A DNA stretch of 64,000 nucleotides from NCBI GenBank assembly GCA_028868535.1, contig JAGWUH010000001.1, positions 62,001 through 126,000 on the forward strand. The letters run 5' to 3'. Below the pieces are notes generated by a model that was not told where the DNA came from, did not search any database, and saw nothing but the letters and a program-made list of their open reading frames with translations. Shown piece after piece: positions 1-9,409 of the stretch; positions within the stretch are counted from its first letter, which is position 1, and each line of letters opens with the position of its first letter. A program made the translations under genes and the position numbers. The DNA is from Sphingomonadales bacterium (GTDB lineage: Bacteria; Pseudomonadota; Alphaproteobacteria; Sphingomonadales; Sphingomonadaceae).

Positions 1-3000
1 GCCGGGGACCGACCTGCTGGTCGACGAGGACGCGGCCGCCGCGGCGGCGAACGCCATCGGCTACCCGGTGATCCTCAAGGCGACCGCTGGCGGCGGCGGC
101 ATCGGCATGCGCATCTGCGAGGACGAGGCGGCGGTTCGCGACGGCTTCGCCGCGGTTGCCCGGCTGGGCCAGAGCAATTTCGGCGATGCCGGCATCTTCC
201 TCGAACGCTACATCCGGCGCGCCCGGCACATCGAGGTGCAACTGTTCGGCGACGGCGCGGGCCGCGTGATGGCGCTGGCGGAGCGCGACTGCTCGCTGCA
301 ACGCCGCAACCAGAAGGTCGTCGAGGAAGCCCCGGCGCCGCTGTTGCCGCAGCCGGTGCGCGACGCGCTGATCGCGGCGGCGGTGCGATTGGGCGAAGCG
401 GCGCGCTACCGTTCCGCCGGCACGGTTGAGTTCCTCTATGACGCCGAGCGCGAGGAATTCTTCTTCCTCGAGATGAACACCCGGCTCCAGGTCGAGCACG
501 GCGTCACCGAGGAGATCATGGGCATCGACCTCGTCGAGTGGATGATCCGCGGCGGGGCCGGCGATTTCGCGTTCCTCGACCAGCCGGCACCGCAGCCCGG
601 TGGCCATTCGGTGCAGGTGCGGCTTTATGCCGAGGATCCCGCGCTCGACTATCGGCCGACCACCGGCACGCTGACCGCGGTGGAGTTCCCCGCCGACATC
701 CGGGCGGAGACCTGGTGCATGGCGGGCAGCACGGTCAGCGCCTGGTACGATCCGATGCTTGCCAAGCTGATCGTGCATGCCCCCACGCGCGCCGAAGCCG
801 TGGCGGCGATGCAGGCAGCGCTGGACGAGAGCCGCATCGACGGCATCGAGACCAACCTGCGCTGGCTGCGCGAGGTGGTGCGATCGCCCGCGTTCGTCAG
901 CGGCGAGGTTTCGACGCGGGCGCTGAACGACATCGCCTATCACCCGCGCAGCGTGCGGGTGATCAGCGGCGGCACCGCGACGACGGTGCAGGACTGGCCG
1001 GGACGCCAGCACCTGTGGGCCGTGGGCGTGCCACCGTCCGGCCCGATGGACGACCAGTCGTTCCGTCTCGGAAACCGGCTGCTGGGCAACCCCGAGGGCA
1101 CCGCCGGGCTCGAAGTCACGGTGACCGGGCCGACCCTCGCGTTCACCGCCCCGGCCCGGATCTGCCTGACCGGGGCGGACTTCAAGGCGACGCTCGACGG
1201 CGTTCCCGTGGCGCGCGGCGAGGCGATCGCCGTGGCCGCCGGCCAGACGCTGGCGCTCGGGCGGGCTGGCGAAGGCGGGATGCGCGGCTACATCCTGTTC
1301 GCCGGCGGGCTGGACATCGCGCCTTATCTCGGCAGTTGCAGCACGTTCGAGCTTGGCCAGTTCGGCGGGCACGCCGCGCGGCGCCTGCTGGCCGGGGACA
1401 CGCTGCACCTCGCCGATGGCCCGGAAGAACCGGCGCTGCCTGCGGTGGCCTTGCCGGAGCTGTCGGGCCAATGGACGCTGAGGGTACTCTACGGCCCGCA
1501 TGGCGCGCCCGAATTCTTCACCGAAGAGGACATCGACGCGATCGTCTCGGCCGAGTGGCAAGTCCACTACAACTCCAATCGCACCGGCGTCCGCCTCGTC
1601 GGTCCCAAGCCGCGCTGGGCGCGCAAGGACGGCGGCGAGGCCGGCCTGCACCCGTCGAACATCCATGACAATCCTTATGCCATCGGCGCGGTGGACTTCA
1701 CCGGCGACATGCCGATCATCCTCGGGCCGGACGGACCGTCGCTGGGCGGCTTCGTCTGCCCGTTCGTGGTGATCGCCGCCGATCGCTGGAAGATCGGTCA
1801 ACTCGTGCCGGGGGACCGGTTGCGCTTCGAGCCGGTCAACATCCAGGACGCGATGGTCGCCCATGCGCTGCAGCGCCGGCTCGTCGCCGATGGTACGCCG
1901 CACGGGGTCAGCCCGGCGCGGCCGATCGCCACGCTCTCGCCGATCCTCGCCGAACTTCCCGCCGCCGCCGGCCGCCCGCACACCGTCTATCGGCAGCAGG
2001 GTGACCGCAACATCCTGGTCGAGTACGGGCCGATCGTGCTCGACATCGAGCTGCGCATCCGCGTCCACGCGCTGATGTGCGAGCTGGAGCGGCTGGCGCT
2101 GCCCGGGGTGATCGACGTGGTTCCGGGCATCCGCTCGCTGCAGGTGCACTTCGATGGCGAGGCGCTGGACCAGCGTTCGGCGCTGAGCGCGCTGATGGCG
2201 GCCGAAGAGCGGCTGGGCGATCTCGAGGACTTCTCGATCCCGTCGCGCATCGTCCACCTGCCGCTGAGCTGGCGCGACCCCAACACGATCGAGACGATCG
2301 AGAAGTACATGAGCGCGGTGCGCGACGACGCGCCCTGGTGCCCGGACAACATCGAGTTCATCCGGCGCATCAACGGCCTGCCCGATGCCGATGCGGTGGA
2401 GCAGTTGATCTTCGCCACCAATTACCTCGTCCTCGGCCTCGGCGACGTCTACCTGGGAGCGCCGGTGGCGACCCCGGTCGATCCGCGCCACCGGCTGGTG
2501 ACCACGAAGTACAACCCGGCGCGCACCTGGACGCCGCCGAACGTGGTCGGCATCGGCGGCGCGTACATGTGCATCTATGGCATGGAAGGCCCCGGCGGCT
2601 ACCAGCTGTTCGGGCGCACGATCCAGGTGTGGAACACGCACCGCCAGACCGACGCCTTCATCGAGGGCAAGCCCTGGCTGCTGCGGTTCTTCGACCAGAT
2701 CCGGTTCTATCCGGTCACCGCCGAAGAACTCGTCGAATGGCGCCGGGACTTTCCCAGCGGCCGCCGATCGATCCGCATCGAGCCGTCGGAGTTCCGCTTG
2801 GCCGATTATCGCGCCTTCCTGGCCGCCAATGCCGAATCGATCACCGCGTTCGAAGCGCGGCGGCAGGCTGCATTCGACGAGGAGCGGGCCGAATGGCAAC
2901 GCCGCGGCGAGTTCGACCGGGCCGGCGATCTGGCCGATGCCGGGGATGTGCCGACCGCTGCGATCGAGGTGCCGGATGGCGCCGACCTGGTCGAGGCGCC

Positions 3001-3202
3001 GTTCGGCGGCAGCGTGTGGAAGCTGCTCGTTTCCGCCGGCGACGAGGTCGAAGCCGGCGACACCATCGCGGTCATCGAGGCAATGAAGATGGAATGTGCG
3101 GTCGAAAGCCCGGGCGCCGGCACGGTGGCGGCGCTCTACCTGAAGGAACGCCAGGCGATCCAGCCCGGGGCGCCGATGCTGGCATTGCGGAGGCGCGCAT
3201 GA
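1..3202 (+). CDS. uca: Urea carboxylase (5'-partial)
   Basis: Biotin-dependent carboxylase that turns urea, ATP and bicarbonate into allophanate in the cytoplasm. The reading frame is open from base 2, so the start and roughly the first 100-130 residues lie outside the window. Visible in order: the ATP-grasp core with the glycine-rich loop ATAGGGGIGM, the biotin carboxylase C-terminal part, the AHS2/KipA-like segment (from SVRVISGGTATTVQDWPG), the AHS1/KipI-like segment, and a C-terminal biotinyl domain with the attachment motif EAMKMEC near base 3085. This domain order separates urea carboxylase from acetyl-, propionyl- and pyruvate carboxylases. Its stop overlaps the start of the allophanate hydrolase gene (ATGA), so the two-step ATP-dependent urea pathway is translationally coupled. 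Confidence 0.95.
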   Translation, partial: PGTDLLVDEDAAAAAANAIGYPVILKATAGGGGIGMRICEDEAAVRDGFAAVARLGQSNFGDAGIFLERYIRRARHIEVQLFGDGAGRVMALAERDCSLQRRNQKVVEEAPAPLLPQPVRDALIAAAVRLGEAARYRSAGTVEFLYDAEREEFFFLEMNTRLQVEHGVTEEIMGIDLVEWMIRGGAGDFAFLDQPAPQPGGHSVQVRLYAEDPALDYRPTTGTLTAVEFPADIRAETWCMAGSTVSAWYDPMLAKLIVHAPTRAEAVAAMQAALDESRIDGIETNLRWLREVVRSPAFVSGEVSTRALNDIAYHPRSVRVISGGTATTVQDWPGRQHLWAVGVPPSGPMDDQSFRLGNRLLGNPEGTAGLEVTVTGPTLAFTAPARICLTGADFKATLDGVPVARGEAIAVAAGQTLALGRAGEGGMRGYILFAGGLDIAPYLGSCSTFELGQFGGHAARRLLAGDTLHLADGPEEPALPAVALPELSGQWTLRVLYGPHGAPEFFTEEDIDAIVSAEWQVHYNSNRTGVRLVGPKPRWARKDGGEAGLHPSNIHDNPYAIGAVDFTGDMPIILGPDGPSLGGFVCPFVVIAADRWKIGQLVPGDRLRFEPVNIQDAMVAHALQRRLVADGTPHGVSPARPIATLSPILAELPAAAGRPHTVYRQQGDRNILVEYGPIVLDIELRIRVHALMCELERLALPGVIDVVPGIRSLQVHFDGEALDQRSALSALMAAEERLGDLEDFSIPSRIVHLPLSWRDPNTIETIEKYMSAVRDDAPWCPDNIEFIRRINGLPDADAVEQLIFATNYLVLGLGDVYLGAPVATPVDPRHRLVTTKYNPARTWTPPNVVGIGGAYMCIYGMEGPGGYQLFGRTIQVWNTHRQTDAFIEGKPWLLRFFDQIRFYPVTAEELVEWRRDFPSGRRSIRIEPSEFRLADYRAFLAANAESITAFEARRQAAFDEERAEWQRRGEFDRAGDLADAGDVPTAAIEVPDGADLVEAPFGGSVWKLLVSAGDEVEAGDTIAVIEAMKMECAVESPGAGTVAALYLKERQAIQPGAPMLALRRRA

Positions 3203-4968
3203 CCGCCCTCGATCGGCGCAGCGCCGCCGCGATCGCCCGCGCGGTCCAGGGCGGGACGACGACCGCCGTGGCCGTGGCGGAGGAGACGCTGGCGCGGCTT
3301 GCCGCCTACGACCGGGTCCAGCCGCAGATCTGGATCAACCGCATGTCCTCCGAGGCGATCCTGGCGGCGGCGGGGGCGGTCGATGCGCGGATCGCCGCGG
3401 GCGAAACCCTGCCGCTGGCCGGGGTACCGTTCGCGGCCAAGGACAATATCGACGTCGCCGGGATCGACACCACCGCCGCCTGCCCGGCGTTTGCCCACCG
3501 GCCGGAGCAATCAGCCGAAGTCGTGAAGCGCCTGCTGGCCGCCGGTGCGGTCTGCATCGGCAAGACCAACCTCGACCAGTTCGCGACCGGGCTCAACGGC
3601 ACGCGCAGCCCCTACGGCGCGCCGCGCAATGCCTATAACCTGGCCTATGTCAGCGGCGGGTCGAGCTCGGGCTCGTCCTCGGCGGTGGCGGCCGGGCTGG
3701 TGGCCTTCGCGCTGGGCACGGACACCGCCGGTTCCGGGCGCGTGCCGGCCGCGTTCCAGCACCTGATCGGGTTGAAACCGACGCGCGGGCGCTGGTCGAC
3801 GAGCGGCCTGCTCCCGGCTTGCCGCACGCTCGACTGCATCACCGCGTTCACATCGGACACCGGCGATGCCCGGCTCGTCGACCGCGTCATCGCCGGCTAC
3901 GATCGCAGCGATCCTTATTCGAAGCGCCTGGCCGACCGGCCGATCGGCCGCACCCGGATCGGCGTGCCGCGTCGCGGGCAGCGGGTATTCTTCGGCGATG
4001 TCGAGGCTGAGCATCTTTATGATCGCGCGCTGGCGACGCTGGCGCGCGAGGCGGAGCTGATCGAGATCGAAATCGCCCCGCTGCTGGAGGCCGCGCAACT
4101 GCTGTACGGCGGCCCGTGGGTCGCGGAACGCACCGCCGCGCTGGCAGACATGCTGGCGAACGATCCCGAGGCGATCGACCCGACCGTGCGGGCCGTGGTC
4201 GAGCCTAGCCTGGCGATGCGCGCGGTCGAGCTGTTCAACGGCATCTATCGCATGGCAGCGATCAAGCGCCATGCCGACGAACTGTGGGACACGCTCGACC
4301 TGCTGGCATTCCCGACCGCAGGGACGACGTACCGCGTCGCCGAGCTTCAGGCGGCGCCGATCGCTCTGAACAGCAACCTCGGGCTCTACACCAATTTCGT
4401 GAACCTGCTCGACATGGCCGCGGTGGCGGTCCCCGCCGGCAGCCGCGACAACGCCACCGGCTTCGGGATCACGCTGATCGGCCCGGCCGACAGCGACCTG
4501 GCGCTGCTCGACATCGCCGACAGCTACCTCGCCGCGGCCGAACTGCCGCCGTTACCCCCGCTCGACCTGGAGGGCAGAATGCAGACCGTGAAACTCGCCG
4601 TCGTCGGCGCGCACCTGAAGGACATGCCGCTGCACTGGCAACTGACCTCGCGCGATGCGCGCTTCGTCGGCGCCTTCGAGACCGCGCCGACGTACCGGCT
4701 CTATGCGATGGCCGACAGCGTACCGCCCAAGCCGGCGCTGGTGCACAGTGCGGATGGCGCGGCGATCAAGGTCGAGGTCTACGAACTCGGCGTCGCGGAA
4801 TTCGGCAGCTTCGTCGTCGAGGTGCCGCCGCCACTCGCGATCGGCACGGTGGTGCTGGCCGACGGCACCAGCGTCAAGGGCTTCGTCGCCGAGCCGCGCG
4901 CGCTGGACGGGGCGCAGGACATCACCGCGCTGGGCGGCTGGCGCGCCTTCGTCGCCCAGCACGCATGA
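3199..4968 (+). CDS. atzF: Allophanate hydrolase
   Basis: Hydrolyses allophanate to ammonia and CO2, the second step of ATP-dependent urea breakdown. The 589-residue protein has an amidase-signature domain followed by the allophanate-hydrolase C-terminal domain (about residue 460 on). The Ser-cisSer-Lys triad is visible: Lys81 in VPFAAKDN, the serine cluster GGSSSGSS at 153-160, and the nucleophile Ser179 in DTAGSGR. The start ATG overlaps the urea carboxylase stop, which fixes the start well because the protein then begins exactly where amidase homologues do. The usual neighbours (urea carboxylase-associated proteins, ABC transporter) would be upstream, outside the window. Confidence 0.94.
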   Translation: MTALDRRSAAAIARAVQGGTTTAVAVAEETLARLAAYDRVQPQIWINRMSSEAILAAAGAVDARIAAGETLPLAGVPFAAKDNIDVAGIDTTAACPAFAHRPEQSAEVVKRLLAAGAVCIGKTNLDQFATGLNGTRSPYGAPRNAYNLAYVSGGSSSGSSSAVAAGLVAFALGTDTAGSGRVPAAFQHLIGLKPTRGRWSTSGLLPACRTLDCITAFTSDTGDARLVDRVIAGYDRSDPYSKRLADRPIGRTRIGVPRRGQRVFFGDVEAEHLYDRALATLAREAELIEIEIAPLLEAAQLLYGGPWVAERTAALADMLANDPEAIDPTVRAVVEPSLAMRAVELFNGIYRMAAIKRHADELWDTLDLLAFPTAGTTYRVAELQAAPIALNSNLGLYTNFVNLLDMAAVAVPAGSRDNATGFGITLIGPADSDLALLDIADSYLAAAELPPLPPLDLEGRMQTVKLAVVGAHLKDMPLHWQLTSRDARFVGAFETAPTYRLYAMADSVPPKPALVHSADGAAIKVEVYELGVAEFGSFVVEVPPPLAIGTVVLADGTSVKGFVAEPRALDGAQDITALGGWRAFVAQHA

Positions 4969-4982
4969 GGAGGAACGCTGCC

Positions 4983-5912
4983 ATGAACATCGCGCGCATG
5001 ATGCTGGCCGCCGCCGCGGTCGGGCTGGCCCCGGCCCCGGCGCAGGCGGAGGCGCCGCCGGCACAGGTCATCCCGGTGCCCGGCTTTGCCGACTTCATTG
5101 CCGTCGATCGCGACAGCGTCTGGCTGACCAACCGCACCAAGGTCGAGCGCTGGTCACGCAAGGGCAAGCTGGCGGAGGCCGCCATGTCGCGGGCGTGCGG
5201 GGCGATGACGGTGTATCGCGGCTCGCTGTGGGTCGCGGATTGCAAGGACAACGTGCTGGTGCGGATCGATACCCGCACCGGCCGCCGGCTCGCGGCGATC
5301 CCCACTGGGATCGGCAACCGCGCCGGCGAACTCAACGTCGTGTCGGGCGCCGGCTCGGTGTGGATCGCCAGCGACGATGCGGGGACGGTCGCGCGTATCG
5401 ACCCGTCGACGAACCGCGTCGTCGCGACGGTGAAGGTGGACCCGGGAACCTGGTATTTGGCGTTCGGCTATGATTCGCTCTGGGCGGTCAGCGCGCGCCA
5501 GCAGTCGCTGCAGCGGATCGATCCGCGGACCAATGCCGTGGTGCACCGCACGCCGCTGGGCAAGGAGCCCGGCTTCCTGGCGGCCGGGGCGGATGGCGTC
5601 TGGGTCCAGGAGCAGGGCGACGGGACGGTCGCGCGGATCGACCCCGCGAGCGGCGAGCTGGCCGGGCGGGTCAAGGTCGGCGAAGTCCTGAAGTACGGCG
5701 ACATCGACACCGGCGGCGGCAAGGTCTGGATGCGCACGACCGAGGCGCAGACTTTCGCGGTGCTCAACCCGAAGACCATGACCGTCGACGCGCGGATCGG
5801 CAAGGCGGAAGGGAGCGGCGCGCTGCGCTATACCCCCAAGGGGGTGTGGACCTCGGCGCACGACGTCCACACCATCACCTGGTGGCCGAAACCCGACGAG
5901 ATCAGCCAGTAA
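4983..5912 (+). CDS. Secreted YncE/Vgb-like beta-propeller protein
   Basis: A 309-residue exported protein with a cleavable signal peptide (MNIARMMLAAAAVGLAPAPAQA) and repeated blades of the form SVWIA/SLWVA...G.VARIDP.T..., typical of YncE or virginiamycin-B-lyase-like propellers. It probably acts in the periplasm as a binding or scaffold protein. The catalytic residues of Vgb lyase could not be confirmed, so no enzyme activity is claimed. The start at 4983 has a strong AGGAGG ribosome site at 4968-4973. An in-frame ATG at 4965 overlaps the atzF stop but has no such site. The close spacing puts it in the urea operon, though a functional link to urea is not obvious. Confidence 0.8.
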   Translation: MNIARMMLAAAAVGLAPAPAQAEAPPAQVIPVPGFADFIAVDRDSVWLTNRTKVERWSRKGKLAEAAMSRACGAMTVYRGSLWVADCKDNVLVRIDTRTGRRLAAIPTGIGNRAGELNVVSGAGSVWIASDDAGTVARIDPSTNRVVATVKVDPGTWYLAFGYDSLWAVSARQQSLQRIDPRTNAVVHRTPLGKEPGFLAAGADGVWVQEQGDGTVARIDPASGELAGRVKVGEVLKYGDIDTGGGKVWMRTTEAQTFAVLNPKTMTVDARIGKAEGSGALRYTPKGVWTSAHDVHTITWWPKPDEISQ

Positions 5913-5918
5913 ACGGCG

Positions 5919-5942
5919 CCCGCGGCGGCAGTGCGCCGCGGG
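5919..5942. terminator. Bidirectional hairpin between convergent genes
   Basis: Perfect 9-bp inverted repeat CCCGCGGCG / CGCCGCGGG with a 6-nt loop, placed 6 bp after the propeller gene stop and 12 bp before the end of the opposite-strand UrcA gene. There is no T-run, so it may work as a weak or Rho-assisted terminator in both directions. Confidence 0.5.
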
Positions 5943-5954
5943 TGCAAGCCGCTG

Positions 5955-6287
5955 TCAGCGCGCGGCGAGGCGCAGCGACGACGCGCCGGCGGCGCGGGCC
6001 AGGCGCGCTTCGACCTGCGTGCGCACGTCGGCGACGACCGCGGCACGGCACTCGCGGGCCTGGTCCTCGAGCGCGAGATGGACGGTGGCGACGCGATCGC
6101 CGCAGACGGCGCGCGCGGCGTTGTCGATGCGGATGGCGAGACGCTCCTGCCCTTCGGCGGTGGCGAGGTCTAGGCCCTTGAGATTCAGGATCGCCTTGTC
6201 CTGGGCGAGGGGGTTTTCAGCGGTGGTGGCGGCCGAAGCCGAAGTCGCGAAAGCGAGGGTGGCGAACGCCACGAGGCCGATCTTCAT
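5955..6287 (-). CDS. UrcA family protein
   Basis: Small exported protein of 110 residues with a signal peptide (MKIGLVAFATLAFATSASA) and the two-cysteine pattern VCG...ARECRAA typical of the UrcA family, common in sphingomonads and Caulobacter. The function of the family is unknown. Three ATGs occur in a row; the third (6287) is chosen because a GCAGGAG ribosome site lies 6 nt upstream of it. The gene stands alone and is convergent with the preceding operon. An A/T-rich stretch at 6340-6400 separates it from the next gene. Confidence 0.75.
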   Translation of the reverse strand: MKIGLVAFATLAFATSASAATTAENPLAQDKAILNLKGLDLATAEGQERLAIRIDNAARAVCGDRVATVHLALEDQARECRAAVVADVRTQVEARLARAAGASSLRLAAR

Positions 6288-6412
6288 CATCATCTCCTGC
6301 AAACGGAACAGGCGCCGTAGCCCGGCGACTGACCGTCACATAGAGTAACGAGATGAAACTTTCAATACTGACTGTCAATTTGTTATTTTATTACTAGCGC
6401 CGGCTCCGGTTA

Positions 6413-6799
6413 TTACTTCACAGCCACCACCAGGGTGCTCAGCTCGACGTGGCCGAGCAGTCCGATCGGCAGGTCCGCGTCGCTCGTCGTGCCCGAACGG
6501 GCTTGCGGATCGTAGGTCGCGACGCTGATCGACCGCGCCAGCGGCTCCGACCAGGCCCGCACCGTGTCGAGCGGCAACCGCGCCTGCCAGTTGCGCTCCC
6601 CCTCCACCGCGACCGCGTGGCCGTTGATCAGCACGATCACGCCGGCACGATCGCGGTGGCCCGAGACCACGAGGCAGGATCCTGTCCGGCAGGAGGCCAG
6701 TCGCGTCGTCGGCGCGGCGGCCATGGCGGGAGCGGCCAATGCCATCGCCACCGTCGCCGCGGCGCAGGTCAGGGCGTGGAAACGGGATGCTCGGGTCAC
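6413..6799 (-). CDS. Small exported protein, unknown function
   Basis: A 128-residue protein with an N-terminal signal peptide (VTRASRFHALTCAAATVAMALAAPAMA) and two cysteines spaced SCRTGSC just after it. I do not recognise the family. The start is taken as GTG 6799 because an AAGGAG site precedes it by 8 nt and the protein then opens with the signal peptide. It lies 13 bp downstream of the TPR-sulfotransferase gene and is probably the last gene of the operon that begins with the sterol desaturase at 9316. Confidence 0.6.
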   Translation of the reverse strand: MTRASRFHALTCAAATVAMALAAPAMAAAPTTRLASCRTGSCLVVSGHRDRAGVIVLINGHAVAVEGERNWQARLPLDTVRAWSEPLARSISVATYDPQARSGTTSDADLPIGLLGHVELSTLVVAVK

Positions 6800-6812
6800 G
6801 GTCCTTGCTCCT

Positions 6813-8390
6813 TCAGTCGATGGCGATGCCGGCTTGCTCGAAATGGCGCCGGACGGGCTCCAGCACCGCGGCATGGCGCTTCCAGCGGGCGACCGCGTCG
6901 CCATAGATCGGTTGGCGGACCTGGGCCGCGCTGGGGGTCGAAACCGGCGCCGCATTGGCGTGGAACGACAGGCAGGCATCGTCCCAGTCCAGCCCGCAAT
7001 GTTCGAGAATACGCCGCGTCTGGCCGGCCTGGTCGGCGACGACGTCCTCGTAGCGGACTTCGAGCAGCCGTTCCGGAAAGGCCCGGCGCCACAGTGCCAT
7101 CAGGCGGTCGAAGCGGACATAGTAGGCGGCGATGTCGAGCAGGTCGTAGCTGTAGTCGTAGTAGCGCGAGCTGACCGCGAACAGGTTGCGGAAGTTGCTG
7201 AGCACCGTGTCCATCGGGTGGCGGCGCAGGCAGACGATCCGCGCCGCCGGCAGGGCCCGGGCGATGAAGCCGGCATACTGGAAGTTCCCCGGGAACTTGT
7301 CGGTGAAGCGCAAGGCGGGATCCCGGCGATGATGGCTGGCGCGGCTCAGGTAGTCGCGGCCGATCGCCGCCATGTCCCCCTGCGCGGCGCGCAACACCGT
7401 CTCGGGATCGAGGACCGTGGCGGTGCGCGTGCCCGAAGCCAGCTTGACCGCCAGCGGCATGGCCTGGAGCTCGCCGGCGCTTTCGACCGCGGCGTGCGAG
7501 GAGATGATGCGGTCGACCAGCGTCGTGCCGGTCCGCGGCATGCCGATGACGAAGATCGGCGCCTCCGCCGACTTATCCCCGACAGGTCCCGCGGCCACGG
7601 CGTCCCAGGCCTGCTCGATCGCGTCGAAGGCGGCGGCATCGCCCGCGAAATCGTAGCGCAGCGTGCGGCGGTGCCCGGCGTTGGCGACGCAGAGCCGCTC
7701 CAGCGCCTGTTCGGGCCGACCGATGTCTTCCAGCTCCTTGGCCAGCGCGTAGCCGAGCAGCAAGCGCCCCGGACCGGCCGGCGTAGCCGCCAGCGTCCGT
7801 TCGAGGCGCTCGACGTGGTTGTCGTCGGCCGACTGCCGGCGCAGGCTCGACAGCAGGTGGTGCGCGCGGGCGTCGCCGGGGGCGATCGCGAGCAGCGCTT
7901 CCAGCGCCTCCTCGGCCTCGTCGACGCGGCCGAGGAAATTGAGCGTCACCGCCCGATTGTAGCGATATTCGGGGTTGCCAGGCTCGAGGCGGACTGCCTC
8001 CTCGAAATGCGGCAGGGCGGCGGCGTGATCGCCGAGCCGGGCATAGACGCAGCCCATCGTGTCGCGGCTCAGCGCATCGGCGGGCGGGGTGGCTTCGGCA
8101 TCGCGCAAGGTAACGGCGGCGTCCCCGTCCCGGCGCACCAGCGTGAACAGGCGCGCCAGCTGGGCACGGTACTCACCGCGCGGGTCCAGCGTCACCGCCC
8201 GGTCGATGTGGCGAATGCCGTCGCGGATCCGGCCCTGCCCCGATTCGGCGATGCCCAGCAGGAAATGACCCTCGGCATCTTCGGGATCCTGCGCGACCAT
8301 CGTGGCGGCGAGATCGTGCGTCGTCTGCAGGTCGCCGCGCGACAGGGCGCTTCGCGCCGTGACTGCCCGCGCCGACCGCTCCGCGATCAT
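6813..8390 (-). CDS. TPR-repeat sulfotransferase
   Basis: A 525-residue two-part protein: TPR repeats (about residues 25-245, with motifs such as LGDHAAALPHFEEAVRLEPGNPEYRYNRA) followed by a PAPS-dependent sulfotransferase domain. The 5'-phosphosulfate loop is PRTGTT at 285-290 and the 3'-phosphate motif is RRHPMDTVLSN further on. It would transfer sulfate from PAPS to a hydroxyl of a small molecule, lipid or protein; the substrate is not evident. Its start overlaps the sterol desaturase stop (ATGA), so hydroxylation by the desaturase-type enzyme followed by sulfation of the new hydroxyl is a reasonable inference. Confidence 0.85.
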   Translation of the reverse strand: MIAERSARAVTARSALSRGDLQTTHDLAATMVAQDPEDAEGHFLLGIAESGQGRIRDGIRHIDRAVTLDPRGEYRAQLARLFTLVRRDGDAAVTLRDAEATPPADALSRDTMGCVYARLGDHAAALPHFEEAVRLEPGNPEYRYNRAVTLNFLGRVDEAEEALEALLAIAPGDARAHHLLSSLRRQSADDNHVERLERTLAATPAGPGRLLLGYALAKELEDIGRPEQALERLCVANAGHRRTLRYDFAGDAAAFDAIEQAWDAVAAGPVGDKSAEAPIFVIGMPRTGTTLVDRIISSHAAVESAGELQAMPLAVKLASGTRTATVLDPETVLRAAQGDMAAIGRDYLSRASHHRRDPALRFTDKFPGNFQYAGFIARALPAARIVCLRRHPMDTVLSNFRNLFAVSSRYYDYSYDLLDIAAYYVRFDRLMALWRRAFPERLLEVRYEDVVADQAGQTRRILEHCGLDWDDACLSFHANAAPVSTPSAAQVRQPIYGDAVARWKRHAAVLEPVRRHFEQAGIAID

Positions 8391-9316
8391 GCTGCAGCGG
8401 ATTCCGTGCCCGGCTTCGCCTGGCGCGACTTGAACGCGTCGATCAGCGGCACGAAGGGAAACAGCATCTGCTCGCGGATCGTCAGCCGCGTGCGATCACC
8501 CTGGCCGACCAGCACCCCTTCCCCTTCGCGATACGTGCCGAAAATGCGGTCGAGCAGGATCAGGGCGTTGCCGTAGTTGCAGCGGGTAGATTCGTAATCG
8601 GTCGAATGATGCAGGCTGTGATGGCGCACCGTGGTCAGGAAATACCCATACCAGATCGGCGGGTTGGCCTTCACGTTCGAGTGGTTGAACGTCGTGACGA
8701 CGTTGCCGAGGTTCGCCGCCGCGAACAGCGCGGTCTTGTCGAAGTCGAACAGCGCCAGCACGCTGATGCTGACCAGGAACAGTTCGATCGGATTGCCCAC
8801 CGCGCCTTTCGCGGCGTTGAACTGGGTGATGTGGTGATGCGGGGCGTGCGTCAGCCAGAACGGCGTGACGTTGTGCATCAGCCGGTGCATCCAGTACTGG
8901 CCGAACTCGTAGATCGCGAACGCCGCGACGACCTGGACCAGCCAAGGCAGGCGCGCGATCCACGTCGTCGACAGGCCGAGCGACGCCTTGACCGCGCCCA
9001 GCGGATCGTCCGCCAGCCGCGTCACCAGCCAGGAGATCACCGTCGCGCTGAGGATGACGTAGAAGGCATCGGTGAGGAACTCCTGACGGTTGATCCGCCA
9101 GCCCTCATGACGCTCGTGGACCAGCTCGAGGCAGAGCACCGTCACCATGATCAGCGGCGAGACCAGCGGCAGCGTCCACGGGCTGTTCAGCAGCGCCGCA
9201 GGGCCGTGCGACCAGAACAGCAGCACCGCCGCGATCATCGCGGCGGGCACAAGGTTGAAGAAGCGATCCTTGCGCGTTCCGGAACCGAACAGGAAAGTCA
9301 GCGCTTGGTCGGCCAT
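8387..9316 (-). CDS. Sterol desaturase / fatty acid hydroxylase family protein (paralog 1)
   Basis: Integral membrane di-iron oxygenase of 309 residues. The histidine clusters that bind iron are present: HRLMH, HAPHHH and RHHSLHH, with a further HSN/YESTRCNYGN region typical of the superfamily. Several hydrophobic segments lie upstream of and between the clusters. It probably hydroxylates or desaturates a lipid or terpenoid. It is clearly paralogous to the protein at 12964-13947 (both share FGQYWMHR, KGAVGNP and HHSLHHS). It is the first gene of an operon with the sulfotransferase. A 19-bp inverted repeat lies 74 bp upstream and is shared with the other desaturase promoter and with the LysR promoter. 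Confidence 0.88.
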   Translation of the reverse strand: MADQALTFLFGSGTRKDRFFNLVPAAMIAAVLLFWSHGPAALLNSPWTLPLVSPLIMVTVLCLELVHERHEGWRINRQEFLTDAFYVILSATVISWLVTRLADDPLGAVKASLGLSTTWIARLPWLVQVVAAFAIYEFGQYWMHRLMHNVTPFWLTHAPHHHITQFNAAKGAVGNPIELFLVSISVLALFDFDKTALFAAANLGNVVTTFNHSNVKANPPIWYGYFLTTVRHHSLHHSTDYESTRCNYGNALILLDRIFGTYREGEGVLVGQGDRTRLTIREQMLFPFVPLIDAFKSRQAKPGTESAAA

Positions 9317-9390
9317 CGTGCAGCTCCATCGATCGATCGAAAGCTGCGCTGCACTGCGTCATGAAGGGAGGGGCAAAAATCCGATGAAAG

Positions 9391-9409
9391 ACATAGACTG
9401 CGTCTATGT
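9391..9409. promoter_or_regulatory. Candidate LysR operator, site a
   Basis: Perfect inverted repeat ACATAGA-CTGCG-TCTATGT, which also fits the LysR-type T-N11-A rule. It overlaps the stop codon of the LysR gene and lies 74 bp upstream of the first sterol desaturase. The core CATAG-N7-CTATG recurs at 14054-14070, and with one mismatch at 10403-10419. Confidence 0.7.
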